DNA of 64,000 nucleotides. Source: Pedobacter sp. N36a. Its GTDB lineage: Bacteria; Bacteroidota; Bacteroidia; Sphingobacteriales; Sphingobacteriaceae. The stretch covers positions 62,001 through 126,000 of the forward strand of contig NZ_JACSZW010000004.1 of assembly GCF_014472395.1 (NCBI RefSeq), read 5' to 3'. The notes beneath the pieces are model-generated. The model was given only the letters and a program-made list of their open reading frames with translations. It searched no databases and was not told the DNA's origin. Below, in pieces: positions 1 to 9,852 of this stretch; the stretch's first letter is position 1, and every line of letters starts with the position of its first letter. The translations under genes were made by a program, and so were the position numbers.

Positions 1-53
1 AAAGGCGTAAGAAACGCTAAAATATTACACCAAATAAAAAAACGAAATAAACA

Positions 54-1292
54 ATGAACCTTAACAACCGCATCAAACTGTCATTCATGATGTTCCTGGA
101 GTTTTTCATCTGGGGCGCATGGTTTGTGACACTAGGTACCTTCCTTGGGAACAACCTCAATGCTACAGGTGGCCAGTCGGCTTCAGTATTCTCTACCCAA
201 AGCTGGGGCGCAATCATTGCTCCCTTCATCATTGGATTGATTGCTGACCGCTATTTTAACGCAGAAAAGATCCTGGGTGTGCTACACTTAATCGGTGCCG
301 TACTCATGTATCAAATGTATAATGCTACAGACATCAGTATTTTCTACCCGTATGTACTGGCTTATATGATTCTGTTTATGCCTACCCTGGCCTTAGTCAA
401 CTCAGTTTCCTTCAATCAAATGAAAGATCCTGAAAAAGAATTCTCTACCATTAGGGTATTTGGAACGATCGGATGGATTATTGCAGGCTTATTGATCAGT
501 TTCTACTTCCACTGGGATACTGCAGAAGGTGCGAAAGCAGGTTTGCTTAAAAATACCTTCCTAATGGCAGGTATTGCTTCCTTAGTGATGGGTCTGTTTA
601 GTTTTGCTTTACCAAAAACACCGCCAAAAGCTGTTGCTGGTGAGAAAGTAAAGATCTCAGACATCCTTGGTTTAGATGCGTTAAAACTACTAAAAGATAA
701 AAACTTCGCAATATTCTTTATCTCTTCTATCCTGATTTGTATCCCTCTGGCTTTCTATTACCAGAATGCACACCCTTTCCTATCTAATGTAGGCGTGGAA
801 GATCCAACAGGAAAGATGACGATCGGACAAATTTCTGAAGTATTGTTCCTGTTATTGCTACCGGTATTCTTTACCAAATTTGGCTTTAAGAAAACGATTT
901 TGGTAGGTATGCTGGCATGGTGCTTACGTTATGCCCTTTTTGCGTTCGGAAATGCAGGTGATTTAGGCTTTATGCTAATCATTGGTATTGCGCTTCATGG
1001 CATTTGCTATGACTTCTTCTTTGTATCAGGACAGATTTATACCAACTCTATTGCGGGTGATAAATACAAAAGTTCTGCACAGGGACTGATCACTTTAGCG
1101 ACTTATGGTGTAGGGATGCTGATCGGTTTTGAAGTAGCTGGATACATTACAGATACCTATAAACTTGCCGATGGCTCATTCGATTGGAAAATGGTATGGA
1201 TCATTCCTTCAGGTATTGCATTAGTGGTATTCTTATTGTTTGCTATTTTCTTCAGGGACAAGGAAAAAGTAGAAACTCAGGTAAACCTATAA
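54..1292 (+). CDS. MFS nucleoside:H+ symporter-type permease
   Basis: A 412-residue inner-membrane transporter of the major facilitator superfamily, closest in character to the nucleoside:proton symporters (NupG/XapB type). About twelve hydrophobic segments run through the protein, starting with an aromatic-rich first helix (FFIWGAWFVTLGTFLG, about residues 17-32). A central hydrophilic loop lies near residues 190-215. It probably imports a nucleoside or a related glycoside. The stop codon overlaps the start of the next gene (TAATG), so it is translationally coupled to a Tat-exported TIM-barrel protein. This suggests uptake and processing of one substrate. The substrate is not certain from sequence alone. 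Confidence 0.82.
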   Translation: MNLNNRIKLSFMMFLEFFIWGAWFVTLGTFLGNNLNATGGQSASVFSTQSWGAIIAPFIIGLIADRYFNAEKILGVLHLIGAVLMYQMYNATDISIFYPYVLAYMILFMPTLALVNSVSFNQMKDPEKEFSTIRVFGTIGWIIAGLLISFYFHWDTAEGAKAGLLKNTFLMAGIASLVMGLFSFALPKTPPKAVAGEKVKISDILGLDALKLLKDKNFAIFFISSILICIPLAFYYQNAHPFLSNVGVEDPTGKMTIGQISEVLFLLLLPVFFTKFGFKKTILVGMLAWCLRYALFAFGNAGDLGFMLIIGIALHGICYDFFFVSGQIYTNSIAGDKYKSSAQGLITLATYGVGMLIGFEVAGYITDTYKLADGSFDWKMVWIIPSGIALVVFLLFAIFFRDKEKVETQVNL

Positions 1293-2173
1293 TGGCTGAA
1301 GAATTAAGCAGGAGATCTGCATTGAAAAACATAGTTGCCGGAACCGCCGCCTTAGGTGTTTCGGCAGCATTGCCAAGTTTTGCTATAGAGCCTGATCAAT
1401 CTACTGCATTAAAAGGGAATGTGAACCATTCGGTATGTCAATGGTGTTTCGGTGATATGGAATTAGATGCCTTGTGTATCGAAGCCAAAAAGATCGGAAT
1501 TAAGGCGATCGACCTTGTTGGTCCCTCCGGCTGGCCCACCTTAAAGAAGCATGGTTTGGACTCTTCCATGTGTAATGGCGCAGAAATTAACCTTGTGGAT
1601 GGATGGAATGACCCTAAATTTCATGCAACATTAATTAAAAATTACTCAGAAATGATTCCGAAAGTTGCCGCAGCAGGTTACAAACAACTGATCTGTTTCA
1701 GTGGAAACCGCCGCGGAAAAGATGACGAAACCGGTCTGAACAATTGCGTAGAAGGCTTGAAAAAAGTGATCGGCATTGCCGAAAAACACAATGTGGTTTT
1801 AGTGATGGAATTGCTAAATAGCAAAGTTGACCATTCTGACTATCAGTGTGATACAACGAAATGGGGTGCTGAACTGGCTAAAAGACTGGGCTCAGAAAAC
1901 TTCAAATTGCTGTATGATATTTACCACATGCAGATCGATGAAGGTAACGTCATCAGCAACATCAAAAAATACCATCCTTACATCTCTCATTATCATACTG
2001 CCGGCGTTCCCGGAAGAAATGAAATAGACGATACTCAAGAGTTGTTTTATCCCGCAATTATAAAAGCTATATTAGCAACGGGATTTAAAGGTTATCTGGC
2101 ACAGGAATTTATTCCTAGGTATAAAGATAAAATCAAATCTCTGAGAGACGCCGTAAATATTTGTGACGTATAA
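1292..2173 (+). CDS. Tat-exported TIM-barrel protein, hydroxypyruvate isomerase-like
   Basis: A 293-residue AP-endonuclease-2/xylose-isomerase-like TIM barrel resembling hydroxypyruvate isomerase (Hyi). The start at 1292 is chosen because it overlaps the upstream stop and puts a twin-arginine signal (SRRSALKN, residues 6-13, then a hydrophobic stretch to about residue 31) at the N-terminus. Likely metal and substrate ligands are seen in MELLNSK, YDIYHMQIDEGN, HYHTAGVPGRNE and QEFIP, the usual Glu/Asp/His/Glu set of this fold. It would act in the periplasm on a sugar or keto-acid. The exact reaction is not determined. It is followed 10 bp later by a second TIM-barrel gene. Confidence 0.8.
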   Translation: MAEELSRRSALKNIVAGTAALGVSAALPSFAIEPDQSTALKGNVNHSVCQWCFGDMELDALCIEAKKIGIKAIDLVGPSGWPTLKKHGLDSSMCNGAEINLVDGWNDPKFHATLIKNYSEMIPKVAAAGYKQLICFSGNRRGKDDETGLNNCVEGLKKVIGIAEKHNVVLVMELLNSKVDHSDYQCDTTKWGAELAKRLGSENFKLLYDIYHMQIDEGNVISNIKKYHPYISHYHTAGVPGRNEIDDTQELFYPAIIKAILATGFKGYLAQEFIPRYKDKIKSLRDAVNICDV

Positions 2174-2183
2174 ATCAAAACTT

Positions 2184-3056
2184 ATGAACTCTAGAAGAAC
2201 ATTTATAAAAAACGCAGGTATGGCTGCAGCAGGAGCCCTGTTGTTTCCTTCATTTGCACACGCCTTTGCTAAAGTAAAACCTGTTGGACTTCAACTGTAC
2301 ACTTTGAGAGAAGTAATCGGTAAAGACCCTAAAGGGGTAATTGAGCAAGTGGCTAAAGCGGGCTACAAACAAGTGGAAACTTACGGTTACTCTGCAAAAG
2401 ACGGTTTCTTTGGTATGGAGGCGAAAGCTTTCAAAATCCTATTGGATAACAACGGGCTAATTGCACCTAGCGGCCACTTCGGTTTGGATTCTTTCTTAAA
2501 AGACGGAAAACAGGACGATCTGAAAATCGCTATCGAAGGCGCAAACGCACTTAAGATGGACTTCCTAACCATTCCATGGATGGGCGAAAACTTAAGATCA
2601 AGCCTTGATGATTACAAAAAAGTTGCGGAACGCCTAAACCAGGCTGCCCTAATCTGTAAAAAAGCAGGATTGAAACTGGCTTACCATAACCACGATTTTG
2701 AATTCAAGAAATATGATGGCAAAACCGGATATGAGGTGATGCTGGCTGAAACCGACAAAAATTTAGTCAAGTTCGAAATGGACTTATACTGGGTGGTAAG
2801 ATCGGGTAATGACCCGATTGCTTTCTTTAACAAATACCCTGGACGTTTCCCAATGTGGCACGTGAAGGATATGGACAAAGCAAACCATGGTAAAAATACA
2901 GAGGTTGGAACTGGCGCGATCGATTTTAAACCTTTCTTTAAACATGCCAAACAGGCAGGATTGAAGTATGCTATCGTGGAACAAGAGAATTTCTCCAAGG
3001 ATCCATTTATCAGCATTAAGCAAAGCTTTGATTACGTAAGTCGCGAATTGGTTTAA
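2184..3056 (+). CDS. Tat-exported sugar phosphate isomerase/epimerase family protein
   Basis: A 290-residue TIM-barrel protein of the IolE/xylose-isomerase-like family. The ATG at 2184 is preferred over an upstream in-frame start because it begins directly with a twin-arginine signal (NSRRTFIKNAG, residues 2-12) and a hydrophobic segment ending at AHA. Metal-binding motifs are visible: YHNHDFEF, FEMDLYWVV, WHVKDMD and VEQENF. With the preceding permease and Hyi-like gene it forms a three-gene cluster, and a strong terminator follows. Families of this type often act on 3-keto-glycosides or inositols. The substrate here is inferred only from context. Confidence 0.82.
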   Translation: MNSRRTFIKNAGMAAAGALLFPSFAHAFAKVKPVGLQLYTLREVIGKDPKGVIEQVAKAGYKQVETYGYSAKDGFFGMEAKAFKILLDNNGLIAPSGHFGLDSFLKDGKQDDLKIAIEGANALKMDFLTIPWMGENLRSSLDDYKKVAERLNQAALICKKAGLKLAYHNHDFEFKKYDGKTGYEVMLAETDKNLVKFEMDLYWVVRSGNDPIAFFNKYPGRFPMWHVKDMDKANHGKNTEVGTGAIDFKPFFKHAKQAGLKYAIVEQENFSKDPFISIKQSFDYVSRELV

Positions 3057-3079
3057 GAAAAATAAAATCTTAAAATATC

Positions 3080-3116
3080 AAGGGAAGTGGTTTACGAAAA
3101 CTACTTCCCTTTTTTT
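3080..3116 (+). terminator. Rho-independent terminator of the permease/isomerase cluster
   Basis: An inverted repeat with a 14 bp stem (AAGGGAAGTGGTTT pairing with AAACTACTTCCCTT, one G-T pair) around a short loop is followed by a run of T. It lies 24 bp after the stop of the second isomerase gene. Confidence 0.85.
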
Positions 3117-3347
3117 ATGAGCATGAATCTTTGACCAAATGCTAAAGATCAGCGCCTGGAGGCATTAACTCTTCAATGATCTTTAAAGCGCATTAAAATG
3201 CAAGTTTTGAGTACTTTAGCATCACAAAGCACAAAAAAATCACCATATTTGAAAAATATGGCCGAAATCAGCCAATGATAAAAAGAACTTATTACCAAAA
3301 ACTGAATACTATAAATTAATAAGAACTATAAAAAACCAATTAAAGAA
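3117..3347. other. Intergenic region before asd
   Basis: AT-rich leader region with no convincing reading frame. It contains one small perfect hairpin (CCATATTT/AAATATGG near 3242-3260). The asd promoter is presumably here, but no clean -33/-7 pair was identified. Confidence 0.4.
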
Positions 3348-4340
3348 ATGAAAATTGCAGTTGTAGGCGCCACCGGTCTGGTAGGTACCGTAATGTTAAA
3401 AGTGTTAGAAGAGCGTAACTTCCCGTTGACCGAGTTAATTCCGGTTGCATCTGAAAAAAGTGTTGGTAAAGAAATCACTTTTAAGGGTAAGAAGTATGCG
3501 ATTGTAAACATGGATACTGCAATTTCAATGAAACCTGATATTGCTTTATTCTCTGCGGGTGGCAGCACCTCATTAGAACATGCTCCACGTTTCGCTGAAG
3601 CAGGAACCACAGTAATTGACAACTCATCGGCATGGCGCATGGACCCCTCTAAGAAATTAGTGGTACCAGAAGTGAATGCTCATGAATTATCACTTGATGA
3701 TAAGATTATTGCAAATCCAAATTGTTCAACTATTCAAATGGTAGTGGCCTTAAAACCATTACATGATAAATATAAGATCAAACGTGTGGTAGTTTCTACT
3801 TACCAGTCTGTAACCGGTACTGGCGTTAAAGCAGTAGAGCAAATGATGAATGAGCGTAAAGGCATCATGGATGGCCCAATGGCTTATACTTACCCTATCG
3901 ATTTAAATGTAATCCCTCAGATTGATGTTTTCGAAGAAAACGGATACACAAAAGAGGAGATGAAAATGATCAAGGAAACCAATAAAATTATGGGCGACGA
4001 CAGCATCCGTGTGACGGCTACTACCGTTCGTATTCCAGTAATGGGTGGACACTCTGAGTCGGTCAACATCGAGTTTGAAACCGAATTTGATTTGATTGAA
4101 CTGAGAGAATTATTAGCTAAAACTCCAGGAATCGTTGTAGTGGATGATATCGCCAATCTGAAATATCCAATGCCTAAAGATGCTCATGAAAAAGATGAAG
4201 TATTTGTTGGAAGAATCAGACGTGATGAATCTATGCCAAACACAGTGAACCTTTGGATCGTTGCAGATAACCTTCGTAAAGGTGCAGCAACCAACGCGGT
4301 TCAGATTGCCGAATACCTGGTGACTAACGACCTAGTTTAA
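3348..4340 (+). CDS. asd: Aspartate-semialdehyde dehydrogenase
   Basis: A 330-residue cytosolic enzyme that reduces aspartyl phosphate to aspartate semialdehyde with NADPH. This is the branch point to lysine/diaminopimelate, threonine and methionine. The N-terminal Rossmann motif GATGLVG is at residues 7-13. The catalytic cysteine sits in NPNCSTIQ (Cys126), and GGHSESV carries the conserved active-site histidine. Length and motifs are typical of the bacterial family, with no sign of damage. It stands alone behind a 290 bp gap and is followed by a cell-wall carboxypeptidase gene. That pairing makes biological sense, since diaminopimelate feeds peptidoglycan, but no operon is proven. Confidence 0.96.
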   Translation: MKIAVVGATGLVGTVMLKVLEERNFPLTELIPVASEKSVGKEITFKGKKYAIVNMDTAISMKPDIALFSAGGSTSLEHAPRFAEAGTTVIDNSSAWRMDPSKKLVVPEVNAHELSLDDKIIANPNCSTIQMVVALKPLHDKYKIKRVVVSTYQSVTGTGVKAVEQMMNERKGIMDGPMAYTYPIDLNVIPQIDVFEENGYTKEEMKMIKETNKIMGDDSIRVTATTVRIPVMGGHSESVNIEFETEFDLIELRELLAKTPGIVVVDDIANLKYPMPKDAHEKDEVFVGRIRRDESMPNTVNLWIVADNLRKGAATNAVQIAEYLVTNDLV

Positions 4341-4432
4341 TTATCCCCCTATAAAAAATGATTGAGGTATGGAACGCTCTAAAAGGCAACCTGTACCTCA
4401 ATTTTTCGTTAATAGCTACATTGCCTCCAATT

Positions 4433-5848
4433 ATGAAGATTGTCAGAAACATTGCCTTTTTATCCCTGATCCTTTTACAGCAGCTTGCCCATGCCCAAAC
4501 TCCACTAGAGAAACTGGAACAAGCCTACCAGGTATTAAAAGACGATGGCCAGGCAAAACATGCGATCATCGGCCTTTGCATATTGGACGCGAATACCGGA
4601 AAGTTATTGCTGGGCAAAAATGAAGAACTGGGCCTGGCCACAGCTTCTACCTTAAAAACCATTACTTCTGCCACCGCATTCAGTATGCTGGGTAAAGATT
4701 TTCAATACCAAACTACGCTTGCTTATAGCGGCCAGATTACTCCAGATGGCACATTACAAGGAGACCTCATCATCGTTGGTGGTGGAGATCCGACCTTAGG
4801 CTCCTGGCGCTACGAAAACACTAAAGAAAATTACATCCTGCAGCAATGGGTAACGGCCATACAGCGCGCAGGGATTAAAAAAATTGAAGGTAAAATTATT
4901 GGCGACGATGGCATCTGGGGAACGCAAAGCACACCTGATGGCTGGATCTGGCAAGACATTGGCAATTATTACGGAGCTGGCCCATCAGCACTCAGCTGGC
5001 GCGAAAACCAGTTCGACATCCACCTGAAAGCCAGTACCTCCAAAGATAAACCGGTATCCATCCTCAAAGTAGTTCCGGAAATGCCTTACCTAAAAATTAT
5101 AAATGAGCTAAAAGCAGGTGCTGTAGGCAGTGGAGACCATGCTTATTCCTACCTGCCTCCTGATGGCAATCTGGCTTACCTTCGCGGAACCTGGGCTTTA
5201 GGAATTTCTAAGCCAGGAGTCTCTACTGCGGTACCTAACCCGGCTTTTGATGCTGCATTTCGTTTACAGGACACCCTGAAACGCATTGGAATTGCCACAC
5301 CATTACCCCCAACTACAGCAAGACTAATGGCTGTGGATCAGCAAACCGTACCTGCTGTTCAACAGAAACTGATTACCATCACCTCCCCTACTTTATCAGA
5401 AATGGTGTATTGGTTTAATAAAAAAAGTGTCAATTTATACGGAGAGCACCTGCTAAAAACACTGGCCTGGAAATCCGGAAAAGTACCAACCACTGCCAAT
5501 GGCGCGCAAACGGAAATCAATTTCTGGGTGCAAAAGGGGATGGACAAACGTGCTTTGAACATTGTAGATGGCAGCGGACTATCGCCAGCCACCAGAGTGA
5601 CTCCAATGGCCATGGCCGAAATCCTCTTTCAATCGCAAAAAGAAACCTGGTTTCCAGACTTCTATAAGTCACTTCCTGACAACAACGGCATGAAGTTAAA
5701 AAGTGGCAGCATTGCCGATGTTTCTGCTTATGCCGGATATTATACTGATAAAGCAGGCAACAAATACATCATTGTAATCAACATCAATAACTACAACGGA
5801 TCGGGGATTAACAAGAAGCTATTCAAGGTACTGGATGCTTTAAAATAA
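4433..5848 (+). CDS. dacB: D-alanyl-D-alanine carboxypeptidase/endopeptidase, PBP4 type
   Basis: A 471-residue class C penicillin-binding protein (peptidase family S13) that trims or cleaves peptidoglycan cross-links in the periplasm. The start at 4433 is chosen over an ATG 75 bp upstream because it begins a standard signal peptide (MKIVRNIAFLSLILLQ, cleavage near AHAQ). The three serine-transferase motifs are present: STLK at residues 72-75 with the nucleophile Ser72, SVN in the KKSVNLYGEHLLKTL segment, and KSG in MKLKSGSI near the C-terminus. The long insertion between the first two motifs is typical of the PBP4 group. Confidence 0.93.
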   Translation: MKIVRNIAFLSLILLQQLAHAQTPLEKLEQAYQVLKDDGQAKHAIIGLCILDANTGKLLLGKNEELGLATASTLKTITSATAFSMLGKDFQYQTTLAYSGQITPDGTLQGDLIIVGGGDPTLGSWRYENTKENYILQQWVTAIQRAGIKKIEGKIIGDDGIWGTQSTPDGWIWQDIGNYYGAGPSALSWRENQFDIHLKASTSKDKPVSILKVVPEMPYLKIINELKAGAVGSGDHAYSYLPPDGNLAYLRGTWALGISKPGVSTAVPNPAFDAAFRLQDTLKRIGIATPLPPTTARLMAVDQQTVPAVQQKLITITSPTLSEMVYWFNKKSVNLYGEHLLKTLAWKSGKVPTTANGAQTEINFWVQKGMDKRALNIVDGSGLSPATRVTPMAMAEILFQSQKETWFPDFYKSLPDNNGMKLKSGSIADVSAYAGYYTDKAGNKYIIVININNYNGSGINKKLFKVLDALK

Positions 5849-5927
5849 AGGGATCGACTCATTATCTGCCTTTTTATTGATAAATTGCGACAGTTTTTAA
5901 ACATAAGAAATACGGTTAACCTTTGCT

Positions 5928-7892
5928 ATGAAGAGATTATTTCTGTTGGTATTGAGCGGTATGATCAGCACTGCTGGTTATAGCCAGGCTCCCCTATCAA
6001 CGACCACAACGATGACTGAGCCGGCAACATCAAACCTGCTTCCTACCGAAATTGCCATCATTCCAGAACCTGTTTCTGTGATCAAACAAGCTGGCCATTT
6101 CATTCTACCCGAAAATGTAACCATCTATGCTCCGGCAAGTCCGGAAATGAAGCAAGTGACCCGTTTCCTACAGGAAAGACTGTCCATTCCTACGGGCAGC
6201 TATGTTTCTGTAGTTAGCGGCCATACTGGAGAGCACGCACAAATCAGGTTAATTTTAAACGACAAGCAAAACCCGCAGTTAGGAACAGAAGGTTATCAAT
6301 TGACCGTTAAACCCAATCAAATTCTGATCAGGGCTAATAAAGCAGCAGGCTTATATTATGGTGTGCAAAGTTTGGTACAGCTGTTCCCTAAAGAAATAGA
6401 AAGTAAAGAACCAGGATCACATATACGCTGGTCTGCACCATGTGTAGACATTACTGATTACCCTCGTGTAGGCTGGCGGGGACTAATGCTGGATGTAGCC
6501 CGTCATTTCTTCACAAAAGAAGAAGTAAAGCAATACATCAATGCGATGGTTCGCTATAAATATAACATCCTTCATTTACACCTTACTGATGATGAAGGCT
6601 GGAGAATAGAAATCAAAGGTTTTCCAAAACTGACAGAAGTTGGCGCATGGAACGTGAAAAAAACCGGAGAATTCGGGAATTTTATCCCTCCTACACCAGA
6701 TGAGCCCCGTACTTACGGCGGTTTCTATACCCAGGAAGATTTAAAAGAACTCATTCAATATGCACAGGACCGCTTTGTCAATATCATGCCGGAAATTGAC
6801 GTTCCAGGTCATAGTTTGGCCGCCATTGCTTCATACCCGGAGCTTTCCTGTACGCCAGGCGCAGAAAATTACCGTGTTCGCTCTGGCGAAAGAATCATGG
6901 ACTGGTCCAGAGGAGCACCGCCAACGGCATTGGTAGACAATACCCTTTGTCCGGCGAATGAAAAAGTATACAGCTTTTTGGACAGCGTGATTACTCAGGT
7001 AGCCGCATTGTTCCCTTTCGAATACATCCACATGGGTGGTGATGAAGCGCCATTTAACTTCTGGCAAAAGAGCGATGCCGTTAAAGCATTGATGCAGAAA
7101 GAAGGATTAAAGAACATGCACCAGGTACAGGGATATTTTGAAAAACGGGTACAGGCAATTGTCGAATCCAAAGGAAAAAAGTTCATGGGTTGGGATGAAA
7201 TCATGGATGGGGATCTTTCCCCAAGCGCTGCAGTCATGAGCTGGAGAGGTGTAAAAAACGGAGTGGATGCCGCGATGAAAAAACATGAAGTAGTGATGAG
7301 TCCCAGTACTTATGCTTACCTGGATTATATGCAGGCCGATCAGATTACAGAACCAAGGGTATATGCTTCCCTGCGTTTGAATAAAGCTTACGAATTCGAT
7401 CCGATCCCAGCAGGTGTGGATCCAAAATACATTAAAGGTGGACAAGCAAATCTATGGACGGAGCAAGTCACCAATATCCGTCAGGCCGAATACATGACCT
7501 GGCCAAGAGGAATGGCGATTGCGGAATCTGTATGGTCACCTAAAGAAAAGAAAAACTGGGAAACCTTTTTTGTAAGAGTAGAACAGCATTTTCAGCGTCT
7601 GGATGTTGCAGAAACTAAATATGCACCAAGTGTATACGACCCGATTTTTAAAGTGAGCCGCTCTGCCGATAAGCAGCTGATCATTGAGTTGAGCACAGAA
7701 ATCACAGGACTGGATATTTATTATAGCTTCGACAATTCGTTCCCGGATCATTTTTATCCGAAGTATACGGAAAAACTGACCCCCCAAAAAGATGCAACCA
7801 TGTTAAGAGTAATCACTTACAGAGGTAAGCAGCCGATTGGAAGAATGATGAACATGCCAATAGACGAATTAAATAAGAGAGCAAGAAGATAA
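5928..7892 (+). CDS. Beta-N-acetylhexosaminidase, GH20
   Basis: A 654-residue secreted glycoside hydrolase family 20 enzyme that removes terminal GlcNAc or GalNAc from chitin-type oligosaccharides or glycans. A signal peptide (MKRLFLLVLSGMISTAGYSQA) is followed by the GH20b alpha/beta domain (about 45-170), then the catalytic barrel beginning at YPRVGWRGLMLDVARHF. The catalytic pair is in HMGGDEAPF near residues 368-376: Asp polarises the acetamido group and Glu is the acid/base. A C-terminal domain of about 80 residues resembles the small sandwich often appended in Bacteroidota. The next gene begins 4 bp after the stop. Confidence 0.95.
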   Translation: MKRLFLLVLSGMISTAGYSQAPLSTTTTMTEPATSNLLPTEIAIIPEPVSVIKQAGHFILPENVTIYAPASPEMKQVTRFLQERLSIPTGSYVSVVSGHTGEHAQIRLILNDKQNPQLGTEGYQLTVKPNQILIRANKAAGLYYGVQSLVQLFPKEIESKEPGSHIRWSAPCVDITDYPRVGWRGLMLDVARHFFTKEEVKQYINAMVRYKYNILHLHLTDDEGWRIEIKGFPKLTEVGAWNVKKTGEFGNFIPPTPDEPRTYGGFYTQEDLKELIQYAQDRFVNIMPEIDVPGHSLAAIASYPELSCTPGAENYRVRSGERIMDWSRGAPPTALVDNTLCPANEKVYSFLDSVITQVAALFPFEYIHMGGDEAPFNFWQKSDAVKALMQKEGLKNMHQVQGYFEKRVQAIVESKGKKFMGWDEIMDGDLSPSAAVMSWRGVKNGVDAAMKKHEVVMSPSTYAYLDYMQADQITEPRVYASLRLNKAYEFDPIPAGVDPKYIKGGQANLWTEQVTNIRQAEYMTWPRGMAIAESVWSPKEKKNWETFFVRVEQHFQRLDVAETKYAPSVYDPIFKVSRSADKQLIIELSTEITGLDIYYSFDNSFPDHFYPKYTEKLTPQKDATMLRVITYRGKQPIGRMMNMPIDELNKRARR

Positions 7893-7896
7893 GACA

Positions 7897-8697
7897 TTGA
7901 GGTATTTCGTACATATAGGCTACCATGGCCTTCATTTTAATGGATGGCAGAGACAACCAGGGGTAATGAACGTACAGGGCGTGATAGAACATGCATTGAC
8001 ACAAATCCTGAAAACCCCCATATTTATCAATGGATGTGGCCGTACCGATGCTCATGTTCATGCCAGTCAGTTCTTTTTTCACATGGACATAGAACAGCCC
8101 TGGGATTTTGATCTGATGTTTCGCTTAAACAAACTCTTGCCGGCCAGTATTGCCGTTTTTGACATCATTCCGATGGAAGGCTTACCCCATGCGCGTTTTG
8201 ATGCCGTGCAGCGCAGCTATGATTATTTTGTGCATACTTATAAAAGCCCTTTTCTTAACGGACATAGTGCTTATTACCTTTTACCTGACCTAAAATTCGA
8301 ACAAATGAAACAGGCCGCAGCATTGCTGCCTCAATACCAGGATTATCGTGCTTTCTGCACCAGTCCGGACAAATACGAACATACGCTCTGTTATGTGAAA
8401 TCCGCAGAACTGACCGTGGATAGCAGTGGAGACCGTTTACGCTTCCAAATCTCTTCTAATCGCTTTCTAGGCAAAATGATTCGAATCATCATGGGGCAAT
8501 TACTGAAAGTCGGCAAAGGGGAATTGAGTGTGGATGAATTTGAGCATCATCTGATCAGTAAAGAAACACCTAGACTGATTACCCCTGCACATCCGCAAGG
8601 GCTGTATTTATCGAAAGTCACCTATCCATACCTAAATTTGCCGCCAAGGACGACCTTTTCGGCCATTCTGCAACCTCAGTTCGATACTTTTAAGTAG
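7897..8697 (+). CDS. truA: tRNA pseudouridine(38-40) synthase TruA
   Basis: A 266-residue pseudouridine synthase that modifies positions 38-40 of the tRNA anticodon arm. The catalytic aspartate is in GCGRTDAHVHA (Asp51), and the N-terminal YHGLHFNGWQRQPG matches the family. The start is a TTG at 7897, because no ATG exists between the in-frame stop at 7870 and the conserved N-terminus, and the reading begins with the expected RYFVHIGYHG. It follows the GH20 gene by 4 bp and ends 8 bp inside the 3' end of the convergent TetR gene. Expression may depend on coupling to the upstream gene. Confidence 0.93.
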   Translation: MRYFVHIGYHGLHFNGWQRQPGVMNVQGVIEHALTQILKTPIFINGCGRTDAHVHASQFFFHMDIEQPWDFDLMFRLNKLLPASIAVFDIIPMEGLPHARFDAVQRSYDYFVHTYKSPFLNGHSAYYLLPDLKFEQMKQAAALLPQYQDYRAFCTSPDKYEHTLCYVKSAELTVDSSGDRLRFQISSNRFLGKMIRIIMGQLLKVGKGELSVDEFEHHLISKETPRLITPAHPQGLYLSKVTYPYLNLPPRTTFSAILQPQFDTFK

Positions 8698-9349
8698 TCT
8701 TATTTTTAATTTTTCCTGCCTGAAATGCCCATTCGATAATGTGTCGGATGGACTTCTTCACTTCAGCTCTTCCCGCTGCTGAGTTAATATCCAATCCGCA
8801 GATGGTACTTTCATTTTTCTTAGCATGAAGCACCATATAGTAAATTCCAGAAACCAGCAGTGCTGATACCCCCCTTAAGCTCACCGGTGAATTCTTGAAA
8901 TAAGGATCAGACATCTCCAGCAATACATCTCCCTGTTCTGCCCTCACCTTACACAAGCTATCCAGCAAGATGGTTCTTTCTGAGATTTCCCACAAAATAA
9001 TCTTTTGCATTTCTTCTTCATTCCAGAAATACTCAAACTGCTTTTCAAGAAGAGAGGATATGGTATCTATTAGGGCGCTTTTTTTATTAATGCCTTCAAT
9101 ATCATTGGAGATGCTTTTCTTGTAGGATAACCAGTAATCTTTTTCTATTACATAAGTTTCAATCAAGCGGTTTACATTTTCAAAGTACCGGTAAATCAGT
9201 TTCTTACTGACCTTGGCCTCCCTGGCGATTTCATTGACGCCCAATGCGCGGTAACCTTTAGCTTTAATAATCGTACCAACTGCATCTATCAGCTTACGTT
9301 CCGTTAGTAAACGGCTTTTAATGGCTTCGGTGGGTTCTTTTTTAACCAT
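8690..9349 (-). CDS. TetR/AcrR-family transcriptional regulator
   Basis: A 219-residue putative repressor. The N-terminal helix-turn-helix (about residues 15-65, with ALGVNEIAREAKVSKKLIYRYFENVNRLIETYV) is typical of TetR proteins. The C-terminal ligand domain is not assignable. It is transcribed towards truA and overlaps its end by 8 bp. Upstream lies an 800 bp AT-rich gap and then a DoxX-like gene on the opposite strand. That gap is the most plausible place for its operator, but no palindrome directly in front of either gene stands out. Confidence 0.88.
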   Translation of the reverse strand: MVKKEPTEAIKSRLLTERKLIDAVGTIIKAKGYRALGVNEIAREAKVSKKLIYRYFENVNRLIETYVIEKDYWLSYKKSISNDIEGINKKSALIDTISSLLEKQFEYFWNEEEMQKIILWEISERTILLDSLCKVRAEQGDVLLEMSDPYFKNSPVSLRGVSALLVSGIYYMVLHAKKNESTICGLDINSAAGRAEVKKSIRHIIEWAFQAGKIKNKTT

Positions 9350-9666
9350 ATCAATACTGGATTCTTATAAAGTACAACTAGACAATAGTGCTAACGAATG
9401 TTTTGGAAGAAAATTTTAACACAATAAATAAATTTTAGGCGCAAATACAAAAACCATGCAATAAAAAGGAATTTATTTAAAATTAATTTGAATTTCCTGG
9501 AAAAATAACAATAATTAATTATTTTTTGAGTTAAAACAAGAAGTAAAATTACGCAAAAACATAGTCTGAAGCATCAATTGATTGATTTTCATTAGGGTAT
9601 ATTTATTTTTAAAAAATTTGTTAAGAGATCATAGATAGAAATTAAGAAAATACTGAAAAAAATAAA

Positions 9667-9852
9667 CTTCATGGCATTCCTACCGAATGCCATGAAGAGG
9701 GATAATTCAATATAGGGGGGACATATTGAATGTTATTAATGCGTTTTATAAATCCGTCTTGCAATAACGCCTAAATGCAAGGGGGTAATCAACAAAAAAA
9801 TGAGAACGTTGATCAATGTATTAGAATCTAAATATAATAGGGGATTATATTT
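9667..9852. ncRNA. Possible structured RNA with G-rich loops (tentative)
   Basis: Three stable hairpins within 190 bp, two presenting AGGGG or AGGGGGG runs in the loop, separated by unstructured AT-rich sequence. The perfect stems and the similar loops suggest selected RNA or DNA structure. They could also be binding sites of a DNA-binding protein. Strand and promoter are not determined. Confidence 0.3.

Noticed and set aside
4369..4623. 84-codon plus-strand frame at the start of the carboxypeptidase gene
   Set aside because: It overlaps the real signal peptide and N-terminus of the PBP4-type protein in another frame and has no signature.
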